NCBI GenBank assembly: GCA_937877075.1
Contig: CALEGD010000051.1
Location: 1-35,547, forward strand
Source of the DNA: an uncultured Acholeplasmatales bacterium
GTDB taxonomy: Bacteria; Bacillota_I; Bacilli_A; ML615J-28; CAG-698
DNA: 35,547 nucleotides
Direction: 5' to 3'
Positions 8,163-15,918 of the stretch are shown here, one piece after another. The stretch's first letter is position 1. Every line of letters begins with the position of its first letter. A program made the translations under genes and the position numbers. A model generated the notes under the pieces. The model did not search any database. It saw only the letters and a program-made list of their open reading frames with translations, and was not told where the DNA came from.

Positions 8163-8711
8163 ATGGACTGGAAAGACGAAGTCCGAAAATTGGCAAAAGA
8201 TATGAGCGTTCCCGATCAAGTTAAAATTGAAGACATTCCCAAAATTGAACTTTATATGGAACAGCTACTTTCCTTTTTAAACGAAAATCTTCAGTTTTTT
8301 AAACGTTATCCTGATGATGGAATGTTAACTAAGTCAATGATTAATAATTATTCAAAGAATAAGATTAGTCCTCGGCCCCGAAACAAACTTTATCGGAAAT
8401 TACATATTATGACCTATGCCTTAATTTATCAGTTTAAACAATTAATCTCCTTAAACGATATGAAGGTCTTTACATCGAAAATTGCCCATACGGCTGAATT
8501 AGAACAAACTTATCGGGTTTTCCTTAATGAACAAAAAGAAACCTTTGAAAATCTTCCTGAACTTGCGGAAAGGATTATTCGTAAAATTGAGGAACTTAAA
8601 ATTGATGATCAAAAACTTATTCTTCCGATTCTGCTTGCTCAAGTTCTGACTAAAGCCCAAGCAGAAATACTCTTTGCTGAGAAGATGATTGATCTCTTAG
8701 GGAATGAATAG
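8163..8711 (+). CDS. DUF1836 family protein
   Basis: A 182-residue cytosolic protein that I place in DUF1836 (YkrK-like). The N-terminal half shows the family pattern of an 'IPKIELYMEQLLSFLNE' helix, 'LTKSMINNYSKNKIS' that resembles a DNA-recognition helix and wing, then 'PRPRNKLYRKLHI'. These look like a MerR-like winged HTH. The C-terminal half is helical and charged. A DNA-binding regulator is the likely role, but the target is unknown. The start follows CGAGGTGAT. It is monocistronic with a tight terminator just after the stop codon. Confidence 0.7.
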   Translation: MDWKDEVRKLAKDMSVPDQVKIEDIPKIELYMEQLLSFLNENLQFFKRYPDDGMLTKSMINNYSKNKISPRPRNKLYRKLHIMTYALIYQFKQLISLNDMKVFTSKIAHTAELEQTYRVFLNEQKETFENLPELAERIIRKIEELKIDDQKLILPILLAQVLTKAQAEILFAEKMIDLLGNE

Positions 8712-8732
8712 CCGACAATGTCGGTTTTTTTT
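8711..8732 (+). terminator. Intrinsic terminator after DUF1836 gene
   Basis: CCGAC-AAT-GTCGG hairpin followed by nine T; it begins at the stop codon. Confidence 0.85.
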
Positions 8733-8745
8733 TATTATATGCGAG

Positions 8746-8781
8746 AAAACGATTGCATTTACATAGTTATTATAATATAAT
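8746..8781 (+). promoter_or_regulatory. Promoter of the glycerol-3-phosphate/ether-lipid operon with cre-like element
   Basis: TTGCAT 8753-8758, a 17-base spacer and TATAAT 8776-8781. AAAACGATT (8746-8754) abuts the -35 and resembles half of a CcpA/LacI-type operator. The same word occurs in the divergent cellobiose promoters. Regulation by a LacI/CcpA protein is inference. Confidence 0.65.
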
Positions 8782-8813
8782 AAGGTAGTATTAAAAACTA
8801 TGTGGAGGGAAGA

Positions 8814-10529
8814 ATGAAATTAGATAAGCTGATAAAAGATGTAAAGAAAAAGTTTAAAGCCGATATTCGAGTTAATCTGACGGAACAAAGCATCATTTTA
8901 TCCGGTGAAATGGATAATTGGGAAGATATTGTAAATGTTGGTTATCTTTTTGTTGACCCGAAAAGTAGAGTTCATGTCGTAAATAATATTAAGTTAAGAG
9001 GAATGAAAAAGAAGAAAACTCCTCTTCTCATTGATAACAGCCTTCAAGACCAAGAATATGATGTCATAATTGTTGGCGGTGGGATTATCGGCACAACTAT
9101 TTTACGTGAACTTTCCCGTTATTCTTTAAAACTTCTTTTAATCGAAAAAGAAGCTGATCTGGCCTGTGGTGCTAGCGGCGCCAATGACGGAATGATCCAT
9201 CCCGGTATTGATCTATCAAAAGACAGCAAAAAAGCAAAATACTGTTTGGCGGGAAATTTAATGTATGAAAAACTTTCAAAAGAACTTGATTTTCCTTTTA
9301 AACGGATCGGTCAATATATTGTTTTCGGATCCCAGAAAGAGAGGATTCTTTCCTCTTATTTATTGTATAAAGCTAAACAATTGGGAATTCCCGGAGTCAG
9401 TAAATTATCGAGGGCAGAAATCATCCAAAAAGAACCGGAAGTTAAATCTTGGGCCAAAGGAGCGATTGAAATCAAATGTACGGGGATCATCTCCCCTTAT
9501 CAGGCTGTTTATGCTTTTGGGGAAAACGCCGTCGAAAACGGCGCTGAGGTCAGTTTGGAAACCGCTTGCCTGGGATTCTCCTTAAAAGACGGAGGAATTG
9601 AAAAGGTCCGTACTAATCGTGGTAACTTTAAAGCGAAAGTTGTAATTAACGCCGCTGGGGTCTTTGCGGATGAGGTAGCCGCTTTAGCGGATGATAAATA
9701 TTTTTCGATTCACCCCCGTAAAGGTAGTGATTTAATCTTGGACAGTAAATCAAAACCACTAGTTAATACCATCATTTCTCGTTTTCCAAAAGTATCACAA
9801 AGACACTCACATACCAAAGGCGGTGCGATTATCTCAACGGTTGACGGAAATGTTTTAATCGGCCCAGATGCGGAGGAGGTTTATGATAAGGATGATGTTT
9901 CCACAACCTCAAGATCTCTTGAACGGGTTTTTAGAAAACATCATCATGTCCTCCCTAAACTAAAGAGAACAGATATTATTGCTTATTTTTCCGGACTGCG
10001 GGCCGCAACTTATGAAGAAGACTTTATCATCGAGACCAGCAAGAAAGTCCATAATTTAATCCATGTGGCCGGAATCCAATCACCGGGCTTAACCGCTGCT
10101 CCGGCTATTGCTTTAGATGTTGTAGAAATGGTGATTAATCTATTTGGGGGAAATGTAAAAGCAAAACCGAATTTTAATCCAATCAGAAAAGGGATAAAAA
10201 GAGTAAAAGAGATGGGAACCTCAGAAAGGCAAGCATTAATAAAGAATGATCCCGATTACGGAAAAATTATTTGCCGCTGTGAAGAAATTAGCCTCGGTGA
10301 AATCAAGGAAGCAATCAGAGGCGCGATTCCCGCCACCTCAATTGATGCGATTAAAAGACGAGTTCGCCCAGGAATGGGACGTTGTCAGGGAGGGTTTTGT
10401 CTACCTTTGATTTTAAAAATTATCAGTGAAGAATTAAAGATTGATCCCCTTCTTGTTTTAAAACGTGGTCAAAATTCCAGGCTTGGAATGTTTCAAACCA
10501 AGGGAAAAGAGGAAGCAGATGAAATATGA
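8814..10529 (+). CDS. GlpA-like FAD-dependent oxidoreductase with BFD-like [2Fe-2S] domain
   Basis: A 571-residue flavoenzyme of the DAO/GlpA type, which usually oxidises glycerol-3-phosphate or a 2-hydroxyacid. ATG 8814 follows TGGAGGGA. Residues 1-65 form a BON-like alpha/beta extension (VNLTEQSIILSGEMD...VHVVNNIKL). A DAO domain follows with the FAD motif DVIIVGGGIIGTT (about 83-95), CGASGANDGMIHPG, and the late 'HVAGIQSPGLTAAPAIA'. The C-terminal 90 residues are a BFD-like domain with Cys pairs CRCEE and CQGGFC that would hold a [2Fe-2S] cluster. It is the first gene of a four-gene operon and overlaps the next gene by 11 bases. With the next two gene products it resembles anaerobic GlpABC-type modules. 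The exact substrate is inferred, not shown. Confidence 0.82.
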   Translation: MKLDKLIKDVKKKFKADIRVNLTEQSIILSGEMDNWEDIVNVGYLFVDPKSRVHVVNNIKLRGMKKKKTPLLIDNSLQDQEYDVIIVGGGIIGTTILRELSRYSLKLLLIEKEADLACGASGANDGMIHPGIDLSKDSKKAKYCLAGNLMYEKLSKELDFPFKRIGQYIVFGSQKERILSSYLLYKAKQLGIPGVSKLSRAEIIQKEPEVKSWAKGAIEIKCTGIISPYQAVYAFGENAVENGAEVSLETACLGFSLKDGGIEKVRTNRGNFKAKVVINAAGVFADEVAALADDKYFSIHPRKGSDLILDSKSKPLVNTIISRFPKVSQRHSHTKGGAIISTVDGNVLIGPDAEEVYDKDDVSTTSRSLERVFRKHHHVLPKLKRTDIIAYFSGLRAATYEEDFIIETSKKVHNLIHVAGIQSPGLTAAPAIALDVVEMVINLFGGNVKAKPNFNPIRKGIKRVKEMGTSERQALIKNDPDYGKIICRCEEISLGEIKEAIRGAIPATSIDAIKRRVRPGMGRCQGGFCLPLILKIISEELKIDPLLVLKRGQNSRLGMFQTKGKEEADEI

Positions 10530-11766
10530 TTGCATTATCGTCGGTGGGGGCCCCGCTGGTCTAGCCGCTGCTTTGAAAGTAGAAGAAAAAAACCTGAAAG
10601 TATTGCTTGTGGAAAGGGAAGATAAAGCCGGAGGAATTCTCAAACAATGTATTCATGATGGTTTTGGACTTGTTCGTTTTAAAGAAAAACTAACAGGTCC
10701 AGAATATGCCTGGCGCTTTCTTGATGAAGTGAAGAAAACCACAGTAGAAGTTTTAACTTTTGCTTTTGTTTCTTCAATCAAAAAAACGGAAGACGGTTTT
10801 ATGGTAAAAATTGTTGATTGCCAAGGCGTTCATGAAGCATTTTCTTCAAATGTTATTCTTGCGACCGGATGCAGGGAAAGAACCAGAAATCAACTCTTGA
10901 TACCCGGAAGTAGGTCGGCTGGAATTTATACTGCCGGACTTGCCCAACATCTTGTAAATTGCCTCGGAATTTCCCCCACCCGTAAGGCGGTAATCCTTGG
11001 TTCCGGAGATATTGGTCTTATTATGGCCAGAAGACTTACCCTCGAGGGCGCGGAGGTTCTGGGAGTTTATGAAATAAAGTCGACTCCGAGCGGACTTACC
11101 CGAAATATCAGACAATGTCTTACTGATTTCAATATTCCCCTTTATCTTTCTCGGACTGTCAGTAACATTTATGGTCGCGACCGAGTTGAGGCGGTCGGTA
11201 TTAGTTCTGTTGATGAAAACCTAAAAATCATTCCCGGATCCGAAGAGTTAATCGAATGTGATGCTTTAATACTGGCCGTTGGTCTGATTCCCGAAAACGA
11301 GTTAGCGGAGAGCTTGGGAGTCATAATCGATTCTAAGACAAAAGGACCACTTGTTGATCAAAATTTAATGAGTTCAATTCCTGGTATTTATGCGGTCGGA
11401 AATTGCCTTCATGTAAATGATTTGGTGGATTATGTCAGTGAAAGCGCGGAGATAGCCGCTCAAGCTTTAAGAATGGATTATCCGGAAAGAAAATTGAATA
11501 AAGTAGAAATCAGCCCCGAGATTCTTTACCTGGTTCCCCAGTTCCTAGATTTAAATTCAAATCTTGATAATTTAAAATTCTATTTCCGTTCAAAAGAAAC
11601 TATAAATCATTGCCGTTTAATCCTTTCGATTGACGGCGTAGATTGTTGGGAAAAACGCTATGAAAGATTACTTCCTCCGGAAATGGAAAGATTGAACCTT
11701 TCTTTCTCCGAATATCAGATTACAGAGAATTCAAAAATAAACTTTCGAATTGAGGTGAATAAATGA
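10519..11766 (+). CDS. NAD(P)/FAD-dependent oxidoreductase (GlpB/thioredoxin-reductase-like partner)
   Basis: A 415-residue pyridine-nucleotide-disulfide-type flavoprotein. ATG 10519 is chosen because AGAGGAAG precedes it and the FAD motif YDCIIVGGGPAGLAA begins right after. The second dinucleotide motif AVILGSGDIGLIMARR (about residue 160) should bind NAD(P). The sequence ILKQCIHDGFGLVRFKE is characteristic of the family that accompanies GlpA-like and DUF1667 proteins. A 'GIYAVGNC' FAD-closing motif lies near 290. No redox-active CxxC is seen. It probably passes electrons between the GlpA-like subunit and NAD(P). It overlaps both neighbours, so translation is likely coupled. Confidence 0.82.
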   Translation: MKYDCIIVGGGPAGLAAALKVEEKNLKVLLVEREDKAGGILKQCIHDGFGLVRFKEKLTGPEYAWRFLDEVKKTTVEVLTFAFVSSIKKTEDGFMVKIVDCQGVHEAFSSNVILATGCRERTRNQLLIPGSRSAGIYTAGLAQHLVNCLGISPTRKAVILGSGDIGLIMARRLTLEGAEVLGVYEIKSTPSGLTRNIRQCLTDFNIPLYLSRTVSNIYGRDRVEAVGISSVDENLKIIPGSEELIECDALILAVGLIPENELAESLGVIIDSKTKGPLVDQNLMSSIPGIYAVGNCLHVNDLVDYVSESAEIAAQALRMDYPERKLNKVEISPEILYLVPQFLDLNSNLDNLKFYFRSKETINHCRLILSIDGVDCWEKRYERLLPPEMERLNLSFSEYQITENSKINFRIEVNK

Positions 11767-12116
11767 AAGAAGAACTGATTTGTATTATTTGTCCGAATGG
11801 TTGCCGGCTTCTAATTGATAAAGAAGAAGGGGTATTGAAGGTTTGGGGTGCAAAATGTCCGCGTGGAATAGAATTCGCGAAAAAAGAAACAGAACACCCG
11901 CAAAGGGGTCTATGTACAACCGTTAAAACTAAGGTACCGGGTTATCCTCTCGCAAGCGTTCGTACTTCGAAAGAGATAGATAAAGAAATGATTTTCCCGG
12001 TAATGAAAGAATTGAGAAATTTTGTTCTTCAAAGAAAAGTTAAAATCGGAGATGTTTTAATCAAAAATATCCTAAATACCGGGGTTGATATCATTTCAAC
12101 CGGTGAAATGGAATAA
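11763..12116 (+). CDS. DUF1667 iron-sulfur/zinc-type partner protein
   Basis: A 117-residue DUF1667 protein. The pattern C-x2-C-x3-C (CIICPNGC) followed by GAKCPRG and GLCTTV gives Cys residues suited to binding a metal or Fe-S cluster. The ATG overlaps the previous stop as ATGA. Members of this family are regularly encoded directly after the paired FAD oxidoreductases and are thought to be a small subunit of the complex, by analogy with GlpC. The domain is complete compared with the usual length of about 110-120 residues. The role as electron carrier is inference. Confidence 0.82.
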   Translation: MKEELICIICPNGCRLLIDKEEGVLKVWGAKCPRGIEFAKKETEHPQRGLCTTVKTKVPGYPLASVRTSKEIDKEMIFPVMKELRNFVLQRKVKIGDVLIKNILNTGVDIISTGEME

Positions 12117-12130
12117 AAAAGGAGAGAGAA

Positions 12131-13861
12131 ATGAAACCATATAAGGGCTTTATGCCGAAATATTTTCAAGAAGTTCCGCCTAAAAAGTCTTATCGTTCTA
12201 TTTTAAAATGGGGGGATCCTGCTTTTAATAAACTCCCGAATGAAAATCTTTATAAATTGATTAAAGAAACATTTAAATTAACCGATGATGATTTTAAAGA
12301 ATATCGTGAACTGGGACTTGAGAATGTCAGCTATTCCAAGGAAATTACTTTAACCGATGAACAAATTGACTTTTTCCAATCAATTGTCGGAACTGAGAAT
12401 GTCGGTCTTGATGATTTTTCCAGATTGTCGGTGGCCTATGGAAAAACGATGTATGATTTACTGAGACTCCGAAAAGGGATTGTTGAGAATATTCCTGATG
12501 CGGTTATCTATCCTAGAAATAAAGAAGAGATCGAAAAAATTGTTGCCTATTGTTCTAAACATCTAATTCCGATATATGTTTATGGCGGTGGCAGCTCCGT
12601 TACCCGTGGGGTGGAATGTATGAAAGGCGGTATCTCTTTTGATATCCGTCGTCATTTTAATAAAGTAATTAGTTTGAATGAAATTGACCAAACCATTACC
12701 GTTGAAGCCGGAATCAGCGGACCGAAACTTGAAGAAGTTTTAAATCATGCTCCGGAAATCTTTAACGCCAAGGAACGCTATACTTGTGGGCATTTCCCTC
12801 AATCATTTGAATACTCGGTAGTCGGCGGTTGGGTTGTAACCCGTGGCGCCGGTCAAAACTCAACTTATTACGGAAAGATAGAAGATTTAGTGCTCGGTCA
12901 GACTTATGCGACTCCGGTTGGTATTATCGAAACTGATTCCTATCCGGCTAAGGCAACCGGTCCTTCAATTGATCAGATTATGATCGGCAGTGAAGGCGCC
13001 TTTGGTGTTTTAACCCATGTTACCCTAAAAATCTTTAAACTCCGTCCGGAAAATCACTATCGTTTCAGCTTTATGTTTAAAAATTGGGAAGAGGCCCAAA
13101 TCGCAGCCAGAGAAATCATGCAATTAGAATGTGGGAAACCTTCAGTATTCCGCCTTTCCGATCCTGAAGAAACGGAAGTAATGATGCGTCTATATGGAAT
13201 CCAAGATACAATCCTTAACCGGTTTTTAAAAATTAAGGGATATCGGGAAAATGAGAAATGTCTTTTGCTTGGTTTTACCGACGGAGAGAAGGGGTATTGC
13301 AAGAATGTTTATAAAAATGTAAAAAAAATATGTCGGCGTCATAAAGGTTTATGGTTAACAAGCTTTCCGACTAAAGCTTGGGAAAAAGGTCGTTTTAATG
13401 ATCCATATCTCAGGGACACACTTCAAGATTTTGGAATCATGATTGATACCCTTGAATGTACCGTCAATTGGAGCAATATGAACCGGGTATATAAAGAGGT
13501 CCGAGCTTATTGTAAGAGTCGACCGAATACAATCTGTATGTCCCATATGTCCCATGTTTATCCCGAAGGGGCTAATCTCTATTTTATCTTTGTTGCGAGG
13601 ATGACTGAACTTGAAGAGTTCAAGACTTATCACAGCGGTATTCTCGATGCTATTCAAAAAGCTGGTGCGACCATGAGTCACCACCACGGTATCGGTAAGA
13701 TGTTTGCACCATGGCTTGAAGGACAAATTGGACGAAACCAATTGGAAATATTTAAAGCTTTAAAAAAGCATTTTGATCCGAATAATATTATGAATCCCGG
13801 CGGGACTCTCGGCCTAGATCTAACTGACGAAGAAAAAAGATTCAGTCGAAAACCCTGGTAA
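12131..13861 (+). CDS. Alkyldihydroxyacetonephosphate synthase-like FAD-linked oxidase
   Basis: A 576-residue protein of the vanillyl-alcohol-oxidase/FAD_binding_4 family, most like alkyl-DHAP synthase (AGPS). AGPS exchanges the acyl group of acyl-DHAP for a fatty alcohol, forming the ether bond. The FAD-binding stretch YGGGSSVTRG (about residue 150) is followed by SFEYSVVGGWVVTRGAG, YGKIEDLVLG and IMIGSEGAFGVLT, in AGPS order. The C-terminus has SHHHGIGK (about 517-523), the His-rich active-site motif of AGPS, and FDPNNIMNPGG. The ribosome site GGAGAG precedes ATG 12131, 14 bases after the DUF1667 gene, so all four genes form one operon. DHAP supplied by the GlpA-like enzyme would be the natural link. 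A D-lactate or glycolate oxidase-like function is the alternative. Confidence 0.75.
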   Translation: MKPYKGFMPKYFQEVPPKKSYRSILKWGDPAFNKLPNENLYKLIKETFKLTDDDFKEYRELGLENVSYSKEITLTDEQIDFFQSIVGTENVGLDDFSRLSVAYGKTMYDLLRLRKGIVENIPDAVIYPRNKEEIEKIVAYCSKHLIPIYVYGGGSSVTRGVECMKGGISFDIRRHFNKVISLNEIDQTITVEAGISGPKLEEVLNHAPEIFNAKERYTCGHFPQSFEYSVVGGWVVTRGAGQNSTYYGKIEDLVLGQTYATPVGIIETDSYPAKATGPSIDQIMIGSEGAFGVLTHVTLKIFKLRPENHYRFSFMFKNWEEAQIAAREIMQLECGKPSVFRLSDPEETEVMMRLYGIQDTILNRFLKIKGYRENEKCLLLGFTDGEKGYCKNVYKNVKKICRRHKGLWLTSFPTKAWEKGRFNDPYLRDTLQDFGIMIDTLECTVNWSNMNRVYKEVRAYCKSRPNTICMSHMSHVYPEGANLYFIFVARMTELEEFKTYHSGILDAIQKAGATMSHHHGIGKMFAPWLEGQIGRNQLEIFKALKKHFDPNNIMNPGGTLGLDLTDEEKRFSRKPW

Positions 13862-13930
13862 GTACAAATTCAATGTATTATTTCTCTCTTTTCTAAATAT
13901 GATATATTGAAAGAAAAGAGGAGTGATAAT

Positions 13931-14668
13931 TTGAATTTCTGTCCATCGGGAACTTTCCTTTATTCTGTGCGTTTCGGAGATACATTGTGGAAACTTGCAG
14001 ACCGGTATAACACAACAGTTGAAGATATAATTGATTTAAACCCGGGAATCGACCCCGACAATCTTGCCGTCGGTCAAGAATTATGTTTACCTTTGATTGA
14101 AGATAAGATTGATGTTTATGATGAGATTGATCCGGTTTTGTCATTAAGTAATGAGTTGCGATCACTTTGGGAAGAACATACCAAGTGGACCCACCGCGTG
14201 ATAATGAGTTTGGTTTTTGATCTTCCGGATCTTCAATATGCAACCGAAAGGTTATTAAGAAATCCAGAGGATTTTGCGGAACTATTTGACGATTATTACG
14301 GAAATGATTTTGCTCAGATGTTTAAGTCTCTTCTTACCGACCATCTGGTCATTGCCGCTGATTTAGTAAAGGCGGCTAAAGCTAATGATACTCAAAAATT
14401 TACCGAATTAGATCGTACTTGGTTCCAGAATGCCGACAATATCGCTCGGCTCTTATCCGAAAATAATCCTTTCTGGGAACTCAACGAATGGCGAGAACTG
14501 CTTTATATGCATTTAGAAATGGTGAAAAATACGGCTAGCCTTTTCTTGGCCGGGCAGTTCCAACAAGAAGTAGAACTTTTTGACGAGATGGAAATGCAAG
14601 TTTTGGCGATGGCTGATTATATGCTTGAAGGAATCCTTCGTCAATTTCCTGAAGATTTTGATGAATAA
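13931..14668 (+). CDS. LysM-domain protein with C-terminal helical domain
   Basis: A 245-residue protein. The start is set at TTG 13931, 7 bases after AGAGGAG; the in-frame TTG at 13907 lies before that site. Residues about 8-52 are one LysM domain (LYSVRFGDTLWKLADRYN...LNPGIDPDNLAVGQELCLP). The rest (about 65-245) is all-helical, with LRSLWEEHTKWTHRVI, RLLRNPEDFAELFDDYYG, LLTDHLVIAADLV and MLEGILRQFPEDF. That is a domain I recall from clostridial and bacillar proteins where it follows LysM or stands alone. There is no signal peptide or membrane segment, so how LysM would reach peptidoglycan is unclear; attachment to spores or cytosolic glycan is possible. Function unknown. Confidence 0.72.
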   Translation: MNFCPSGTFLYSVRFGDTLWKLADRYNTTVEDIIDLNPGIDPDNLAVGQELCLPLIEDKIDVYDEIDPVLSLSNELRSLWEEHTKWTHRVIMSLVFDLPDLQYATERLLRNPEDFAELFDDYYGNDFAQMFKSLLTDHLVIAADLVKAAKANDTQKFTELDRTWFQNADNIARLLSENNPFWELNEWRELLYMHLEMVKNTASLFLAGQFQQEVELFDEMEMQVLAMADYMLEGILRQFPEDFDE

Positions 14669-14720
14669 AGCAGGTTAGGTTATGCCTGCTTAGAGCGTTG
14701 ACAAAGTCAACGCTTATTTT
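14667..14720 (+). terminator. Two consecutive hairpins, terminator after LysM gene
   Basis: Hairpin 1 is AAGCAGG/CCTGCTT (14668-14691). Hairpin 2 is AGCGTTGAC-AAA-GTCAACGCT (14694-14714), a perfect 9-bp stem followed by TATTTTTAT. Confidence 0.75.
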
Positions 14721-14880
14721 TATAAAGTGAAAACAAATACAGTTTTCAGACCAAATCAGAAAATTTCTGGATAATAACTTTCGACTTTTTGTGCTCTAGT
14801 GGGAAAAAGATAAAACTGCTATTTTAGAAAGATCTAAAAATCAGTTCAACAAACTGAGCAGGTTATGCCTCTTTTTTAAA
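14721..14880 (+). other. Hairpin-rich noncoding stretch before cysK, possible leader or small RNA
   Basis: No gene fits here. Visible structures are TGAAAAC/GTTTTCA (14728-14748), the near-palindrome CAGAAA-A-TTTCTG (14757-14769), CAGTT/AACTG (about 14842-14856), then a GAGCAGGTTATGCCTC hairpin followed by TTTTTT (about 14857-14878). The last repeats the GCAGG...TATGCCT core of the terminator hairpin at 14670. It could be a small RNA, a cysteine-responsive leader, or stacked terminators. I see no T-box, SAM or other riboswitch core that I can name. Confidence 0.35.
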
Positions 14881-14913
14881 TACATAGTTTTTAAAGATAA
14901 TCAGAAAATAGTA

Positions 14914-14943
14914 TTGGAGTTGCGAAGAAGAAAGATTTATAAT
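14914..14943 (+). promoter_or_regulatory. Probable promoter of cysteine synthase gene
   Basis: TTGGAG 14914-14919, an 18-base spacer and TATAAT 14938-14943. A second TATAAT overlaps at 14943-14948. Confidence 0.5.
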
Positions 14944-14970
14944 ATAATAATAAAAAAAGAAAGGATAATT

Positions 14971-15849
14971 ATGATATATAGAAATATTTCAGAATTAATC
15001 GGTAAAACTCCGGTTATAGAGTTAGACGGCCTTTATATAAAGCTTGAAGGTTATAATATTAGCGGTTCAGTCAAAGACAGACCGGCCAAATGGATGATTG
15101 AAGGACTAGAAAAGAAAGGGCGATTAAAGCCGGGTGATACGATAGTTGAGCCGACCAGCGGAAACACCGGTATATCACTGGCGATGCTTGGTGCTGCGAA
15201 AGGCTATAAAGTAATACTGGTGATGCCGGATACTATGAGTAGCGAACGACAAGCGGTTATGAGAGCCTATGGTGCGAAAATCATCCTTACCGAAGGAATT
15301 AAAGGAATGGCAGGAGCTATCGAAGAAGCCGGAAAACTGGTTAAGGAAGAAGGTTGTATCATGCCTGGACAGTTTGATAATCGCGATAATATCCTAGCGC
15401 ATGAGGAAAGTACCGCTATTGAAATCCTCGATGATTTTCCAAAATTGGATTACTTTATATCCGGAATCGGTACTGGCGGGACAATTACCGGAGTAGCGGA
15501 AGTAATTAAAAAGGTTTATCCTGATGTTAAAATCATTGCCGTAGAACCAGAAGAATCACCAATACTTTCAAAAGGTGAAAAAGGAAGTCATGGAATACAG
15601 GGTATCGGAGCCGGTTTTATTCCTTCTATCCTAGACTTGTCATTAATAGATGAAATAAAGACGGTAAAAACAGAAGTTGCGAAAGCGGAAACCAGAAGAT
15701 TATCGGAAAAAGGATTGTTTTTAGGAATCTCTTCCGGAGCAGCAATTTATGTCGGTTATGAATTCTTAAAAAAAGAAAAAGATAAGATAATATTGGTCAT
15801 CGCTCCCGATGGCGGACTTAAGTATCTTAGTACCGGAGTTTTTAATTGA
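14971..15849 (+). CDS. cysK: Cysteine synthase (O-acetylserine sulfhydrylase)
   Basis: A 292-residue PLP fold-type II enzyme that makes L-cysteine from O-acetylserine and sulfide in the cytosol. ATG 14971 follows GAAAGGA, and the protein opens IYRNISELIGKTPVIEL as CysK proteins do. The PLP Lys is in SGSVKDRPA (about residue 34-36), the substrate loop is PTSGNTGIS, the phosphate-binding loop is GIGTGGTITGV, and the late Ser motif is ISSGAA. It is slightly shorter than the usual 305-310 residues, with a compact C-terminus. Its partner serine acetyltransferase is encoded at 22981, not adjacent. A cystathionine beta-synthase-like variant is less likely. Confidence 0.88.
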   Translation: MIYRNISELIGKTPVIELDGLYIKLEGYNISGSVKDRPAKWMIEGLEKKGRLKPGDTIVEPTSGNTGISLAMLGAAKGYKVILVMPDTMSSERQAVMRAYGAKIILTEGIKGMAGAIEEAGKLVKEEGCIMPGQFDNRDNILAHEESTAIEILDDFPKLDYFISGIGTGGTITGVAEVIKKVYPDVKIIAVEPEESPILSKGEKGSHGIQGIGAGFIPSILDLSLIDEIKTVKTEVAKAETRRLSEKGLFLGISSGAAIYVGYEFLKKEKDKIILVIAPDGGLKYLSTGVFN

Positions 15850-15881
15850 AAAAGCAGTGAATTTTCACTGCCTTTCTTTTT
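15850..15881. terminator. Bidirectional terminator between cysK and cellobiose phosphorylase
   Basis: GCAGTGA-ATTT-TCACTGC (15854-15871) has a T-rich tail on the + side and an A run (15849-15853) that gives a T tail on the - side. It therefore serves both convergent genes. Confidence 0.8.
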
Positions 15882-15918
15882 GTCTTTTATAAACTTTTTA
15901 CCAATATAATAATGAAAA

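Noticed and set aside
14715..14970. T-box or SAM riboswitch before cysK
   Set aside because: I looked for the T-box TGGGTACC-type sequence and other known cores and did not find them. The terminator-like hairpin also lies upstream of the probable cysK promoter.
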